Shown here piece after piece: positions 1-5,042 of a stretch of 5,042 nt of DNA. The DNA comes from UBA3071 sp965369635 (GTDB lineage: Bacteria > Chloroflexota > Anaerolineae > UBA3071). Each line of letters begins with the position of its first letter. Position 1 is the first letter of the stretch. The notes under the pieces were generated by a model. It ran no database searches. It was not told the DNA's origin and worked only from the letters and a program-made list of their open reading frames with translations. The stretch spans positions 1 through 5,042 of the forward strand of contig CBDURC010000227.1 of the NCBI GenBank assembly GCA_965369635.1. Reading direction: 5' to 3'. Position numbers and translations under genes: made by a program.

Positions 1-104
1 GCGTAGGCTGACAGGCCAACTCGAATGCCAGCGAACCCCGAAGCCCATAAGAACAGCGTCATTCCAATGGCAACCAGGGTGCGAGTGTCTACACGGGACC
101 TCAT
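1..104 (-). CDS. EamA/DMT-family transporter, N-terminal part (cut by window edge)
   Basis: Reading the minus strand from the ATG at 104-102 gives 34 complete codons with no stop, running off the left edge. After a short polar, basic N-terminus (MRSRVDTRT) comes a hydrophobic stretch, LVAIGMTLFLWASGFAGIR (residues 10-28), continuing VGLSAYA. The WAS-GFAGIR-GL pattern in the first membrane helix is typical of EamA-domain drug/metabolite transporters (DMT superfamily), inner-membrane exporters or permeases with ten helices; the substrate cannot be told. I chose this start because no ATG, GTG or TTG is in frame just upstream. A GGAGG lies on the minus strand at 123-119, 14 bases before the ATG, which is somewhat far. 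A good promoter sits at 141-169. The gene is transcribed away from the sugar cluster and may share its control region or be unrelated. The family call rests on about 20 residues. Confidence 0.78.
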   Translation of the reverse strand, partial: MRSRVDTRTLVAIGMTLFLWASGFAGIRVGLSAY

Positions 105-140
105 GTCTTTGGGTGCGACCTCCGAGGAAGATTGGAGGGC

Positions 141-169
141 AGTATACCAGCAACTGGCGGCGCTGCCAA
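141..169 (-). promoter_or_regulatory. Promoter for the divergent EamA-type gene
   Basis: On the minus strand there is a -35 TTGGCA (169-164), a 17-base spacer, and a -10 TATACT (146-141) preceded by TGG, an extended -10 TGn. Each hexamer matches the sigma-70 consensus at five of six positions. Transcription would begin near 134, giving a leader of about 30 bases before the start codon at 104. Confidence 0.6.
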
Positions 170-220
170 ATCAAAGCGCAGCGTCCCCTGGCAGAGGCCC
201 TGGTCGCATCCGCCAGACCG

Positions 221-238
221 GCTGTACCAATGTACAGC
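221..238. promoter_or_regulatory. Inverted repeat, candidate operator
   Basis: GCTGTAC-CAAT-GTACAGC is a perfect 7-bp-arm palindrome with a 4-base centre, ending three bases before the -35 of the plus-strand promoter. A further CTGTACA lies at 249-255, inside the -35/-10 spacer. TGTACA therefore occurs twice (231-236 and 250-255), 19 bases apart, about two helical turns. The placement suits a transcription-factor site controlling the cluster. The GTAC core resembles sites of GntR-type regulators in a general way, but no regulator gene is visible and the family is a guess. Confidence 0.5.
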
Positions 239-241
239 GAT

Positions 242-270
242 TTGACATCTGTACACTTCTGTGCTATAGT
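242..270 (+). promoter_or_regulatory. Main promoter of the sugar/dehydrogenase cluster
   Basis: A consensus -35 TTGACA (242-247), a 17-base spacer, and -10 TATAGT (265-270, five of six) preceded by TGC, an extended -10. The expected transcription start is around 277, giving a leader of about 45 bases that contains the AAGGAG ribosome site at 313-318. By sequence alone this is a strong sigma-70-type promoter. The third CTGTAC copy in its spacer suggests it is regulated. Confidence 0.82.
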
Positions 271-312
271 TAAGGACGCCCCCCTGATGCGTGGGCGCGC
301 ACAGGGATCATC

Positions 313-318
313 AAGGAG
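313..318 (+). promoter_or_regulatory. Ribosome binding site of the URO-D-like gene
   Basis: AAGGAG lies 3 bases before the ATG at 322 and 6 bases before a second in-frame ATG at 325. Spacing favours 325 as the codon actually used. The two choices differ by a single methionine. Confidence 0.75.
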
Positions 319-321
319 ACT

Positions 322-1389
322 ATGATGCCAGAGATGACTCCTGAAGAACGTTTCCTCACGGTCATGAAACTTCAAGAACCCGATCGGGTGCCCGCCGGCC
401 CCTGGCTGACCAGTGCCTTCTACAGCAACTACTACGGGATCGATCATAGCCAATGGTACTCCGATCGGGAGATACAACTCAAAGCTATGGTCGAGTTCTA
501 CACTCGTTTCCCCGACATGCAGTACTTCCCCGGCTTTCGCGCTTCCTACGGCTCCACCGTGGAAGCCTCCGCCCTGGGCTGCGAGATCGTCACCCTGCCC
601 GGCCAATCGCCCCACGCCAACCCGGCAGTGCACGATCTGAAAGTCGATGTCCCCAAGCTCAAGGTGCCGGACCCGGAACGAGACGGGCGGCTGCCCATGG
701 TGATCGATCACTATCGCTGGCTGGCCGAAAGACTCCCAGAGTACGGGTATGAGATCACTGCCGGCTTCCTGCATGCCCCCTTTGACGTCGCCACGCTCGT
801 GCGAGGGACCACCGACCTGCTCATGGACCTCTACCTCGATCCCGAAGGCGTGCACGCGCTCCTGGACGTCGTGACCGAGGCATGCATCGTGTTCATGGAG
901 GCCCAGTACACAGCCAGCGGCCAAACTATGCGCCAGATCATGTTCTCCGATGATGCCGGGGCGCAGCTATCGCCCAAGCACTGGGAGGAGTTCTCCGGGC
1001 GCTACATCAAGCGCCTGGTAGAAGCCATGCCCAAGGGCGTTGTTGTTATCGCCCACAACTGCGATCGGGTCAGCCACATCATCGACATGTACCCCGACAC
1101 CGGCATCGACGCGCTCCACCTGGCTACGGAGATAGACATCGGTGAGGCCAAGCAACGCGTCGGCGACCGGCTGTGCCTGATCGGCAACATGCACCAATTG
1201 CTAACCCTGCTCAACGGCACGTCGGAGGAAGTCGAAGAGGAATGCCGGGGGATGATTGCCAAGGCTGGCCCCGGCGGCGGCTACATTCTCAGTGCGTCCG
1301 GCTGCCTGAGTGAAGGCACTCCCTTGGAGAACGTCGAGGCGATGGTACGGACAGCCGAGAAGTACGGCCACTACCCCATCTCCGTGTAG
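322..1389 (+). CDS. Uroporphyrinogen decarboxylase-fold protein, MtaA/CmuA-like
   Basis: This 355-residue protein has the URO-D fold throughout and a length normal for the family. The opening TPEERFLTVMKLQEPDRVP (residues 6-24) is the usual start of non-HemE members. The arginine-rich N-terminal substrate-binding motif of true HemE is not seen, so haem synthesis is unlikely. Other landmarks are FSDDAG (208-213), the H-x-C motif H245-N-C247, IGNMHQLLTLLNGT (287-300) and GGGYILSASGC (318-328) followed by a TPLENV segment. In MtaA/MtbA/CmuA methyltransferases an H-x-C...C set binds the zinc that activates the thiol acceptor, and H245, C247 and C328 fit it. The likely role is therefore cytoplasmic methyl transfer with a cobamide or thiol partner, but the substrate is unknown and no corrinoid protein is adjacent. 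It is the first gene after the main promoter, 20 bases before the next gene. Family assignment is firm; function is inference. Confidence 0.88.
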   Translation: MMPEMTPEERFLTVMKLQEPDRVPAGPWLTSAFYSNYYGIDHSQWYSDREIQLKAMVEFYTRFPDMQYFPGFRASYGSTVEASALGCEIVTLPGQSPHANPAVHDLKVDVPKLKVPDPERDGRLPMVIDHYRWLAERLPEYGYEITAGFLHAPFDVATLVRGTTDLLMDLYLDPEGVHALLDVVTEACIVFMEAQYTASGQTMRQIMFSDDAGAQLSPKHWEEFSGRYIKRLVEAMPKGVVVIAHNCDRVSHIIDMYPDTGIDALHLATEIDIGEAKQRVGDRLCLIGNMHQLLTLLNGTSEEVEEECRGMIAKAGPGGGYILSASGCLSEGTPLENVEAMVRTAEKYGHYPISV

Positions 1390-1409
1390 GCTAGGAGTTC
1401 GCTCACGCT

Positions 1410-2450
1410 ATGGCAACCGACACGATGCGCGCTGCCGTATATCTGGAGCCTGGCGTGCTGGAATTGCGCCAGGTGCCTATCCCTAGCGTCGGCCCTGACA
1501 CCATTTTGGTGCAAGTTCGCGTCGCGCTCACCTGCGGAACGGACGTCAAAACCTATCGCAGAGGCCATCCCAAGATCCTTCCACCGACACTGTTCGGCCA
1601 CGAGTTCGCCGGTGACGTGGTGGCCGTAGGCGAGGAGGTGCAGGGGTTCGAACCCGGCATGCGGGTTGTGGCCGGCAACTCAGCGCCCTGTAACCTCTGC
1701 TTCTACTGCAAGCAGGGTCAACAGAACCTCTGCGACAACCTGCTGATCAACCTCGGAGCCTTCGCCGAGTACATCCAAGTGCCCGGTCCCATTGTGCGCC
1801 AGAACACCTACCGAATTCCAGACACTCTTCCCTACCGCCATGCGGCGCTGATGGAACCGTTGGCCTGCGTCGTGCATGGGCAGGACCTGGTGCAGATCCA
1901 CCCAGGGGAGACCGTGATCATCGTTGGCGCTGGAGGTCCCATTGGGCTGATGCACCTGCAGTTGGCGCTGCGACAGGGTGCCGTGCAGGTGATCGCCGTT
2001 GACCTCAAGGACGAGCGACTGGCCGTGGCCAAGCGGCTCGGAGCGACCCGCATAGTCAACCCTGAGCGCGAGGATCCGGCAGTGGTAGTGCGTGACCTGA
2101 CCGACGGGCGAGGGGCCGACGTGGCCATCGAAAGCGCCGGCGCCAAGGTCACCTGGCTGACGGCGGTCGCTGCTGTACGCAAGGGCGGACGGGTGCTGTG
2201 GTTTGGTGGGCTGCCCAGCGGCACTAGAATCGAGGTGGACGCTGTCCGTCTGCACTACGACGAACTGACGCTGATCGGTCCGTATCATCTCACGCCGCGG
2301 GACTGCTTCCGGGCGCTGCGGTTGATCGAAGCGGGCGTGATAGACGCTGACGCGCTGATCACACACGAACTGCCGCTGGAGCGATTGGAAGAAGCACTGC
2401 AGATGATGATGGAAGGGCAATGCGTCAAGACGGCGATCGTGCCCGGCTGA
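1410..2450 (+). CDS. Zinc-dependent alcohol/polyol dehydrogenase (MDR family), first copy
   Basis: This 346-residue medium-chain dehydrogenase is full length. The N-terminal GroES-like domain carries catalytic zinc ligands C42 (TCGTD), H64-E65 (GHEFAG) and E149 (MEPLACV), with the proton-relay threonine T44 present. The structural zinc lobe has C94, C97, C100 and C108. The Rossmann domain has GAGGPIG at 173-179, one glycine longer than the common GAGPIG, and an acidic D198 after the second strand, which predicts NAD rather than NADP. It probably oxidises a secondary alcohol of a sugar or polyol, like sorbitol or threonine dehydrogenases; the exact substrate is not readable. The start ATG has AGGAG at 1393-1397, 12 bases upstream; a second ATG at 1425 is possible but further still. 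It lies between the URO-D-like gene and a related dehydrogenase, surely in the same transcript. Confidence 0.9.
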   Translation: MATDTMRAAVYLEPGVLELRQVPIPSVGPDTILVQVRVALTCGTDVKTYRRGHPKILPPTLFGHEFAGDVVAVGEEVQGFEPGMRVVAGNSAPCNLCFYCKQGQQNLCDNLLINLGAFAEYIQVPGPIVRQNTYRIPDTLPYRHAALMEPLACVVHGQDLVQIHPGETVIIVGAGGPIGLMHLQLALRQGAVQVIAVDLKDERLAVAKRLGATRIVNPEREDPAVVVRDLTDGRGADVAIESAGAKVTWLTAVAAVRKGGRVLWFGGLPSGTRIEVDAVRLHYDELTLIGPYHLTPRDCFRALRLIEAGVIDADALITHELPLERLEEALQMMMEGQCVKTAIVPG

Positions 2451-2463
2451 CGGAGAAGAGCAA

Positions 2464-3519
2464 GTGACCAAGACGATGATGATGAGAGTCGCGGTCTACT
2501 ACAACAACCGTGACGTGCGCCTGGAGGAACGTCCGATACCGCAGATCGGCCCTGGGGAGCTGTTGGTCAAGGTCGAAGCCTGCGGGCTCTGCGGCGGCGA
2601 CACGATGGAGTGGTACCTGCTCCACAAGGCTCCGATCATCTTGGGCCACGAGCCAACCGGCACGGTTGTTGAGGTGGGCGAAGGCATCAAGGAGTTCAAG
2701 GAGGGCGACCGCGTCTACGTGCATCATCACGTGGGATGTATGGCCTGCCACTACTGCCAGCATGGCGACTTCACCATGTGTGAGCACTTCACGCAGGTGC
2801 ACATCGAACCTGGGGGCTTCGCAGAGTATTTCCGGGTGCCAGCCGAGTTAGTACGGCTGGACACGCACCGATTGCCTGACCATGTCTCCTTTGAAGAAGG
2901 CACCTTGATTGAACCGCTGGCCTGCGTGCTCAAGGGGATCAAAGTGGCGGGCATCCAGCCGGGCGACAGTGTGGCCGTGATCGGCACAGGACTGATGGGC
3001 CTGGCATTCATCCAGTTCGCCCGCATGTGGGGAGCGGCGAAGATCATCGCCTTCGACTTTTCGCAGTGGCGGCTGGAGAAGGCACGGAGGCTGGGGGCCG
3101 ACCATACCATCAACCCCAAAACGGAGGATGGCAAGGCAAGGCTCCTCGAACTGAACCACGGCCGTGGAGCCGACTCAGTCATCGTGACGCCGAACCAACT
3201 GGCGCCAGTGGAGTTCGGCTTGAGTCTGGCGGGCAAGGGGGCAACAGTGCAGGTGTTCGCCCCGCCACCGCCCGATACCGAACTCAAACTGAACCTCAAC
3301 GATTTCTTCTTCCGACAACTCACGCTGACGACCACCTACTCCACAACGCACATCGAGACCCGGCAGGTGCTGGACTTTTTGACCAGTGGCCGCATCGCCA
3401 CGCAGGAATTGATCACCCATCGCTTCGGGCTAGATCGGGTAGCCGATGCGATCCAGTTGCTGCAACAAGCAGGCGAATCCCTGAAAATCGTCATCGCTTC
3501 AACCTTGACGGCTGAATAG
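2464..3519 (+). CDS. Zinc-dependent alcohol/polyol dehydrogenase (MDR family), second copy
   Basis: This 351-residue relative of the preceding gene is clearly diverged from it and not a recent duplicate. Catalytic zinc ligands are C43 (GLCGGD), H62-E63 (GHEPTG) and E150 (IEPLACV). Structural zinc cysteines are C92, C95, C98 and C106. The coenzyme loop is GTGLMG (174-179), and D198 after the next strand suggests NAD. Where most family members have Ser or Thr two residues after the catalytic cysteine (proton relay), this protein has G45. It likely oxidises or reduces a sugar or polyol hydroxyl next to the reaction of its neighbour. The GTG start at 2464 has GGAG at 2452-2455, 8 bases upstream, and lies 13 bases after the previous stop. 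In-frame ATGs at 2476, 2479 and 2482 are alternatives with no better ribosome site. Confidence 0.9.
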   Translation: MTKTMMMRVAVYYNNRDVRLEERPIPQIGPGELLVKVEACGLCGGDTMEWYLLHKAPIILGHEPTGTVVEVGEGIKEFKEGDRVYVHHHVGCMACHYCQHGDFTMCEHFTQVHIEPGGFAEYFRVPAELVRLDTHRLPDHVSFEEGTLIEPLACVLKGIKVAGIQPGDSVAVIGTGLMGLAFIQFARMWGAAKIIAFDFSQWRLEKARRLGADHTINPKTEDGKARLLELNHGRGADSVIVTPNQLAPVEFGLSLAGKGATVQVFAPPPPDTELKLNLNDFFFRQLTLTTTYSTTHIETRQVLDFLTSGRIATQELITHRFGLDRVADAIQLLQQAGESLKIVIASTLTAE

Positions 3520-3533
3520 AAATGTGCTAGGAT
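3505..3533 (+). promoter_or_regulatory. Candidate internal promoter before the isomerase gene
   Basis: TTGACG (3505-3510), a 17-base spacer, and TAGGAT (3528-3533) preceded by TGC. The bases TGTGCTA around the -10 are identical to those of the main promoter at 260-266. Transcription would begin about 3538-3541, at or beside the ATG at 3539, so a leaderless transcript is possible. The -35 lies inside the last codons of the upstream dehydrogenase. Confidence 0.45.
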
Positions 3534-3538
3534 GAAAC

Positions 3539-4129
3539 ATGGACAGGCTGAGAGTAGGCTTGATCGGGGCATCCTTCCCCAACTTCGCGGCAGAGCGGTA
3601 CGGCATCTACCCGCGGGCGATAGCGGCACTAGAGAAACTGGCCAGGGAATGGGATTTCGACCTGGTCACAGTAGCGGAACCCGTTCAGACCGCCGGGCAG
3701 GCCGAGACGGCCCAGCGACAACTGGAGGACGCTGGCGTTGACTTCGTCCTCGTTCAAGCCAGTTCCTTCGCCATGGGCGACGTCATCCTTCCGGTGGCGC
3801 GGATGGACGTTCCCCTGGGCCTATGGGCCGTGCCGGAGCCTTCGCTGGACGGAGAGATCCCGCTCAACTCGTTCACCGGATTCAACATGTTCGCCAGCAT
3901 CGTCCGGCTGAATCTCCCAGAACGACGCTTCCCCTTCAAGTGGTTCTACGGCGAACCCGACGACGACCGGTTCTGCCGCCGCCTCCTGCTGACAGTGCAA
4001 GCTCTGACCACCCTGAAGCGACTGCGACAGACCCGCATTGCGCTGATAGGCGACGTTGCGCCGACTTTCTATAACCTCACCTACAATGTCGACTCCATCG
4101 CCGAACGCCTGGGAGTGCGCGTAGAGTAG
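3539..4129 (+). CDS. L-fucose/L-arabinose isomerase-like protein, N-terminal part up to in-frame TAG
   Basis: This frame gives 196 residues matching the N-terminal domains of the COG2407-type sugar isomerase family. It opens with a strand-loop (VGLIGASFPNF, residues 6-16). Then come VDFVLVQASSFAMGD (67-81), LWAVPEPSLDGEIPLNSFTGFNM (94-116, the family's WAVPEP and NSF-G-NM motifs), KWFYGEPDDD (134-143) and a second domain entry, RIALIGDVAPTF (165-176). It then stops at TAG 4127-4129 in mid-domain. Family members are about 450-500 residues, so this is less than half and lacks the metal site. The next codons in the same frame continue the protein. An AGGA at 3529-3532 lies 6 bases before the ATG and is a weak ribosome site; it coincides with the candidate -10. 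On its own this product is unlikely to be active. Confidence 0.75.
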   Translation: MDRLRVGLIGASFPNFAAERYGIYPRAIAALEKLAREWDFDLVTVAEPVQTAGQAETAQRQLEDAGVDFVLVQASSFAMGDVILPVARMDVPLGLWAVPEPSLDGEIPLNSFTGFNMFASIVRLNLPERRFPFKWFYGEPDDDRFCRRLLLTVQALTTLKRLRQTRIALIGDVAPTFYNLTYNVDSIAERLGVRVE

Positions 4130-4135
4130 CGGTCG

Positions 4136-4963
4136 TTGCACGAGGTCTTCGAGAGAGTACCCGAGTATGAGACGTCACAGGTGACAGCCTTCGTGACCGA
4201 GATGGCGGGGCGAGCGGCCGATGTGGCAGTGAGCAGAGACTGGCTGGAACTCACCGGCCGTGTCGCTCTGGCAATTCGTGACCTGGCCGATCAAGGGAGC
4301 TACAGTGCGCTGGCTTTGCGTTGCTTTCCCGAGTTCCAGAGCAAGTTGGGCGGCTTCGGCCCATGTGCTGCAGTGAGTTGGCTGAATGACACCGGCCTGG
4401 TGACCTCGTGTGAAGGCGACGTGCTCGGTGCGCTCAGCATGCTCGCCCTTCACTTCCTCAGCGACGAACCAACGACCCTCATGGACCTGGTGGCGGTCGT
4501 GGAAGAAGACGGTCTGATCCAGTTCTGGCATTGCGGCCCCACTGCGGCCAGCCTGGCCGACGAGGCTGGTCTGCGGGTCATCTACCATCCCACGCTGGAC
4601 CGAGCCAGCCCGCCCGACAAGCCACCCAGCGGCGCCGCTGCCGACCTGGTTCTGGCCCCTGGCCCGGCCACGATCATGCGCTTCAACTCGGGCACCGACC
4701 GTGCATTCCTGATGACAGGCGATATTGTGGAAGGCCCCACGAGAGGCTATGACGGCAGTCGGGGCTGGCTGAGCAACTTGCGCATCAACGGCGAGCCAGC
4801 GAGCATCCCGGACCTCATGGAGACGATGGCTTACCACGGCCTGCCCCACCACTACCCGCTGGCTCTGGGCGAGTGGGCTGACGCCTTGCGCGAGCTGGCT
4901 GGATGGTCGGGGATAGACATCCTGGAGAGGGTCCCTTATCGGGATCACCTGATTCGGCAGTAG
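4136..4963 (+). CDS. L-fucose/L-arabinose isomerase-like protein, C-terminal part
   Basis: This 275-residue frame can begin at TTG 4136, only 6 bases after the amber stop; the first ATG is at 4202. No Shine-Dalgarno sequence is near, so independent translation would depend on reinitiation by ribosomes ending at 4129. It holds the metal-binding half of the isomerase: ALRCFPEFQ (60-68), TSCEGDVLGALSM (90-102) with E93 and D95 as likely metal ligands, QFWHCGP (129-135) with H132, and the C-terminal AYHGLPHHYPLALG (232-245) with a conserved-looking HH pair. These are features of the fucose isomerase C-terminal region. Related folds serve L-fucose, L-arabinose and sulfoquinovose isomerases, so the substrate stays open. 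The stop at 4961-4963 runs straight into a hairpin. Confidence 0.72.
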   Translation: MHEVFERVPEYETSQVTAFVTEMAGRAADVAVSRDWLELTGRVALAIRDLADQGSYSALALRCFPEFQSKLGGFGPCAAVSWLNDTGLVTSCEGDVLGALSMLALHFLSDEPTTLMDLVAVVEEDGLIQFWHCGPTAASLADEAGLRVIYHPTLDRASPPDKPPSGAAADLVLAPGPATIMRFNSGTDRAFLMTGDIVEGPTRGYDGSRGWLSNLRINGEPASIPDLMETMAYHGLPHHYPLALGEWADALRELAGWSGIDILERVPYRDHLIRQ

Positions 4964-4984
4964 GGGCGCACGGACGTGCGCCCC
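4963..4984 (+). terminator. Perfect 9-bp hairpin after the isomerase stop codon
   Basis: GGGGCGCAC-GGAC-GTGCGCCCC is a perfect 9-bp stem with a 4-base loop whose first G is the last base of the stop codon. Two more pairs (G4960-C4987, T4961-A4986) form across one A-C mismatch. No T-run follows, so it is not a classic intrinsic terminator. It may stabilise the 3' end, attenuate transcription before the next gene, or be a copy of a dispersed GTAGGGGCG...CGCCCC(T)AC-type intergenic repeat. Confidence 0.5.
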
Positions 4985-5008
4985 CACCGTTGAACCCACA
5001 CAAAGCGA

Positions 5009-5019
5009 AAGGGGGTGAT
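5009..5019 (+). promoter_or_regulatory. Very long Shine-Dalgarno sequence for the next gene
   Basis: AAGGGGGTGAT matches the full anti-Shine-Dalgarno complement AAGGAGGTGAT at ten of eleven positions, and the one difference (A to G) still allows a G-U pair. It is followed at 6 bases from its G-run by TTG 5022. It is far stronger than the other ribosome sites in the window. Confidence 0.6.
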
Positions 5020-5021
5020 TT

Positions 5022-5042
5022 TTGCAGAAATCCGCAACACAG
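5022..5042 (+). CDS. Probable start of a further gene (cut by window edge), TTG start
   Basis: Seven codons, reading MQKSATQ if TTG initiates, are open to the right edge. The only support is the strong ribosome site just upstream and the same-strand position 58 bases after the isomerase stop. A GTG at 5015 in another frame is inside the ribosome site and is a poorer choice. Nothing can be said about function; in such a cluster a transporter, kinase or further enzyme gene would be expected. Confidence 0.42.

Larger units (their letters stand above)
3539..4963 (+). pseudogene. Sugar isomerase-like gene interrupted by one amber codon
   Basis: The fragments at 3539-4129 and 4136-4963 share one frame. 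Reading TAG 4127-4129 as any amino acid gives a continuous protein of 474 residues, a normal length for L-fucose/L-arabinose isomerase-like enzymes. No insertion, deletion or loss of conserved segments is visible, and composition looks alike on both sides. The break falls between GVRVE (residues 192-196) and RSLHEVFERV (198-207), in the linker-like stretch after the second domain's first strand-helix, not at an active-site residue. Candidate metal ligands in composite numbering are E292, D294 and possibly H331. The intact enzyme would interconvert an aldose and a ketose, or a related sugar derivative, in the cytoplasm using a divalent metal. Recent nonsense mutation, base-call error and readthrough are all compatible with the sequence; the first two are simplest. 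Confidence 0.65.

Noticed and set aside
186..203. Direct repeat CCCTGG spaced by 6 bases
   Set aside because: Too short to distinguish from chance in GC-rich sequence; not aligned with either promoter.
25..273. 82-codon plus-strand open frame in the upstream region
   Set aside because: It is antisense to the EamA-type gene, runs through both promoters and the inverted repeat, has no ribosome site, and its product is low-complexity without any recognisable fold.
277..297. Possible leader hairpin (CGCCC with GGGCG)
   Set aside because: Only 5 bp with an 11-base loop in a GC-rich leader; no T-run, no riboswitch-like conserved core.
322..1389. HemE (true uroporphyrinogen decarboxylase)
   Set aside because: The HemE N-terminal arginine-containing substrate motif is missing, an H-x-C...C zinc motif is present, and the neighbours are sugar enzymes rather than haem genes.
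1680..2471. 263-codon minus-strand open frame opposite the first dehydrogenase
   Set aside because: It is a shadow of a plus-strand gene with complete zinc and Rossmann motifs; the product is rich in H, Q and R with no recognisable domain.
2751..3335. 194-codon minus-strand open frame opposite the second dehydrogenase
   Set aside because: Antisense shadow of a well-supported gene, serine/proline-rich and without motifs.
4127..4129. Pyrrolysine insertion at the amber codon
   Set aside because: Pyrrolysine is known in methylamine methyltransferases, not sugar isomerases; the site is not catalytic; and three neighbouring genes use TAG as their ordinary stop. Kept only as a remote option.
4175..4999. 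274-codon minus-strand open frame opposite the isomerase C-terminal half
   Set aside because: The plus strand here encodes clear isomerase motifs; long antisense frames are expected in GC-rich coding DNA. The minus product shows no family features.

Overview
The window is a high-GC bacterial segment (roughly 60% by eye) carrying one plus-strand catabolic gene cluster with a divergent gene at its left edge. I read it as an environmental bacterium, perhaps a Chloroflexota/Anaerolineae-type lineage. The grounds are the gene mix, the extended -10 promoters, and the TTG start behind a very long Shine-Dalgarno sequence at the right edge. No taxonomic marker is present, so this placement is a weak inference.

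Layout. Positions 1-104 hold, on the minus strand, the first 34 codons of an EamA/DMT-type membrane transporter that runs off the window. Positions 105-321 are a divergent control region. It has a minus-strand promoter (-35 at 164-169, -10 at 141-146), a plus-strand promoter (TTGACA at 242-247, TATAGT at 265-270), and a perfect 7-bp-arm inverted repeat at 221-238 just upstream of the plus -35. A third copy of the repeat half-site lies between -35 and -10. From 322 to 4963 there are closely spaced plus-strand genes with gaps of 20, 13 and 19 bases. They encode a uroporphyrinogen-decarboxylase-fold protein of the MtaA/CmuA-like (not HemE) type, two zinc-dependent medium-chain dehydrogenases in tandem, and an L-fucose/L-arabinose isomerase-like protein. 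A perfect 9-bp hairpin follows at 4963-4984. At the right edge a near-perfect extended Shine-Dalgarno sequence and a TTG codon mark the probable start of another gene.

The isomerase reading frame is cut by a single in-frame TAG at 4127-4129. Both sides are in the same frame and read as consecutive parts of one roughly 474-residue protein. Three other genes here end in TAG, which argues against general reassignment of the codon. A nonsense mutation, a sequencing error, or a split translated by reinitiation at TTG 4136 are the simplest readings. A promoter with a TGn extended -10 (3505-3533) lies immediately before this gene and would start transcription at or next to its ATG.

How the genes may work together: an aldose-ketose isomerase-like enzyme plus two NAD-type polyol/sugar dehydrogenases point to catabolism of an unusual sugar or polyol. 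The MtaA-like protein keeps an H-x-C...C zinc motif typical of methylcobamide-dependent methyl transfer. This raises the untested idea that the substrate is methylated or that a one-carbon group is handled. No corrinoid protein, kinase, regulator or transporter of the pathway is inside the window.
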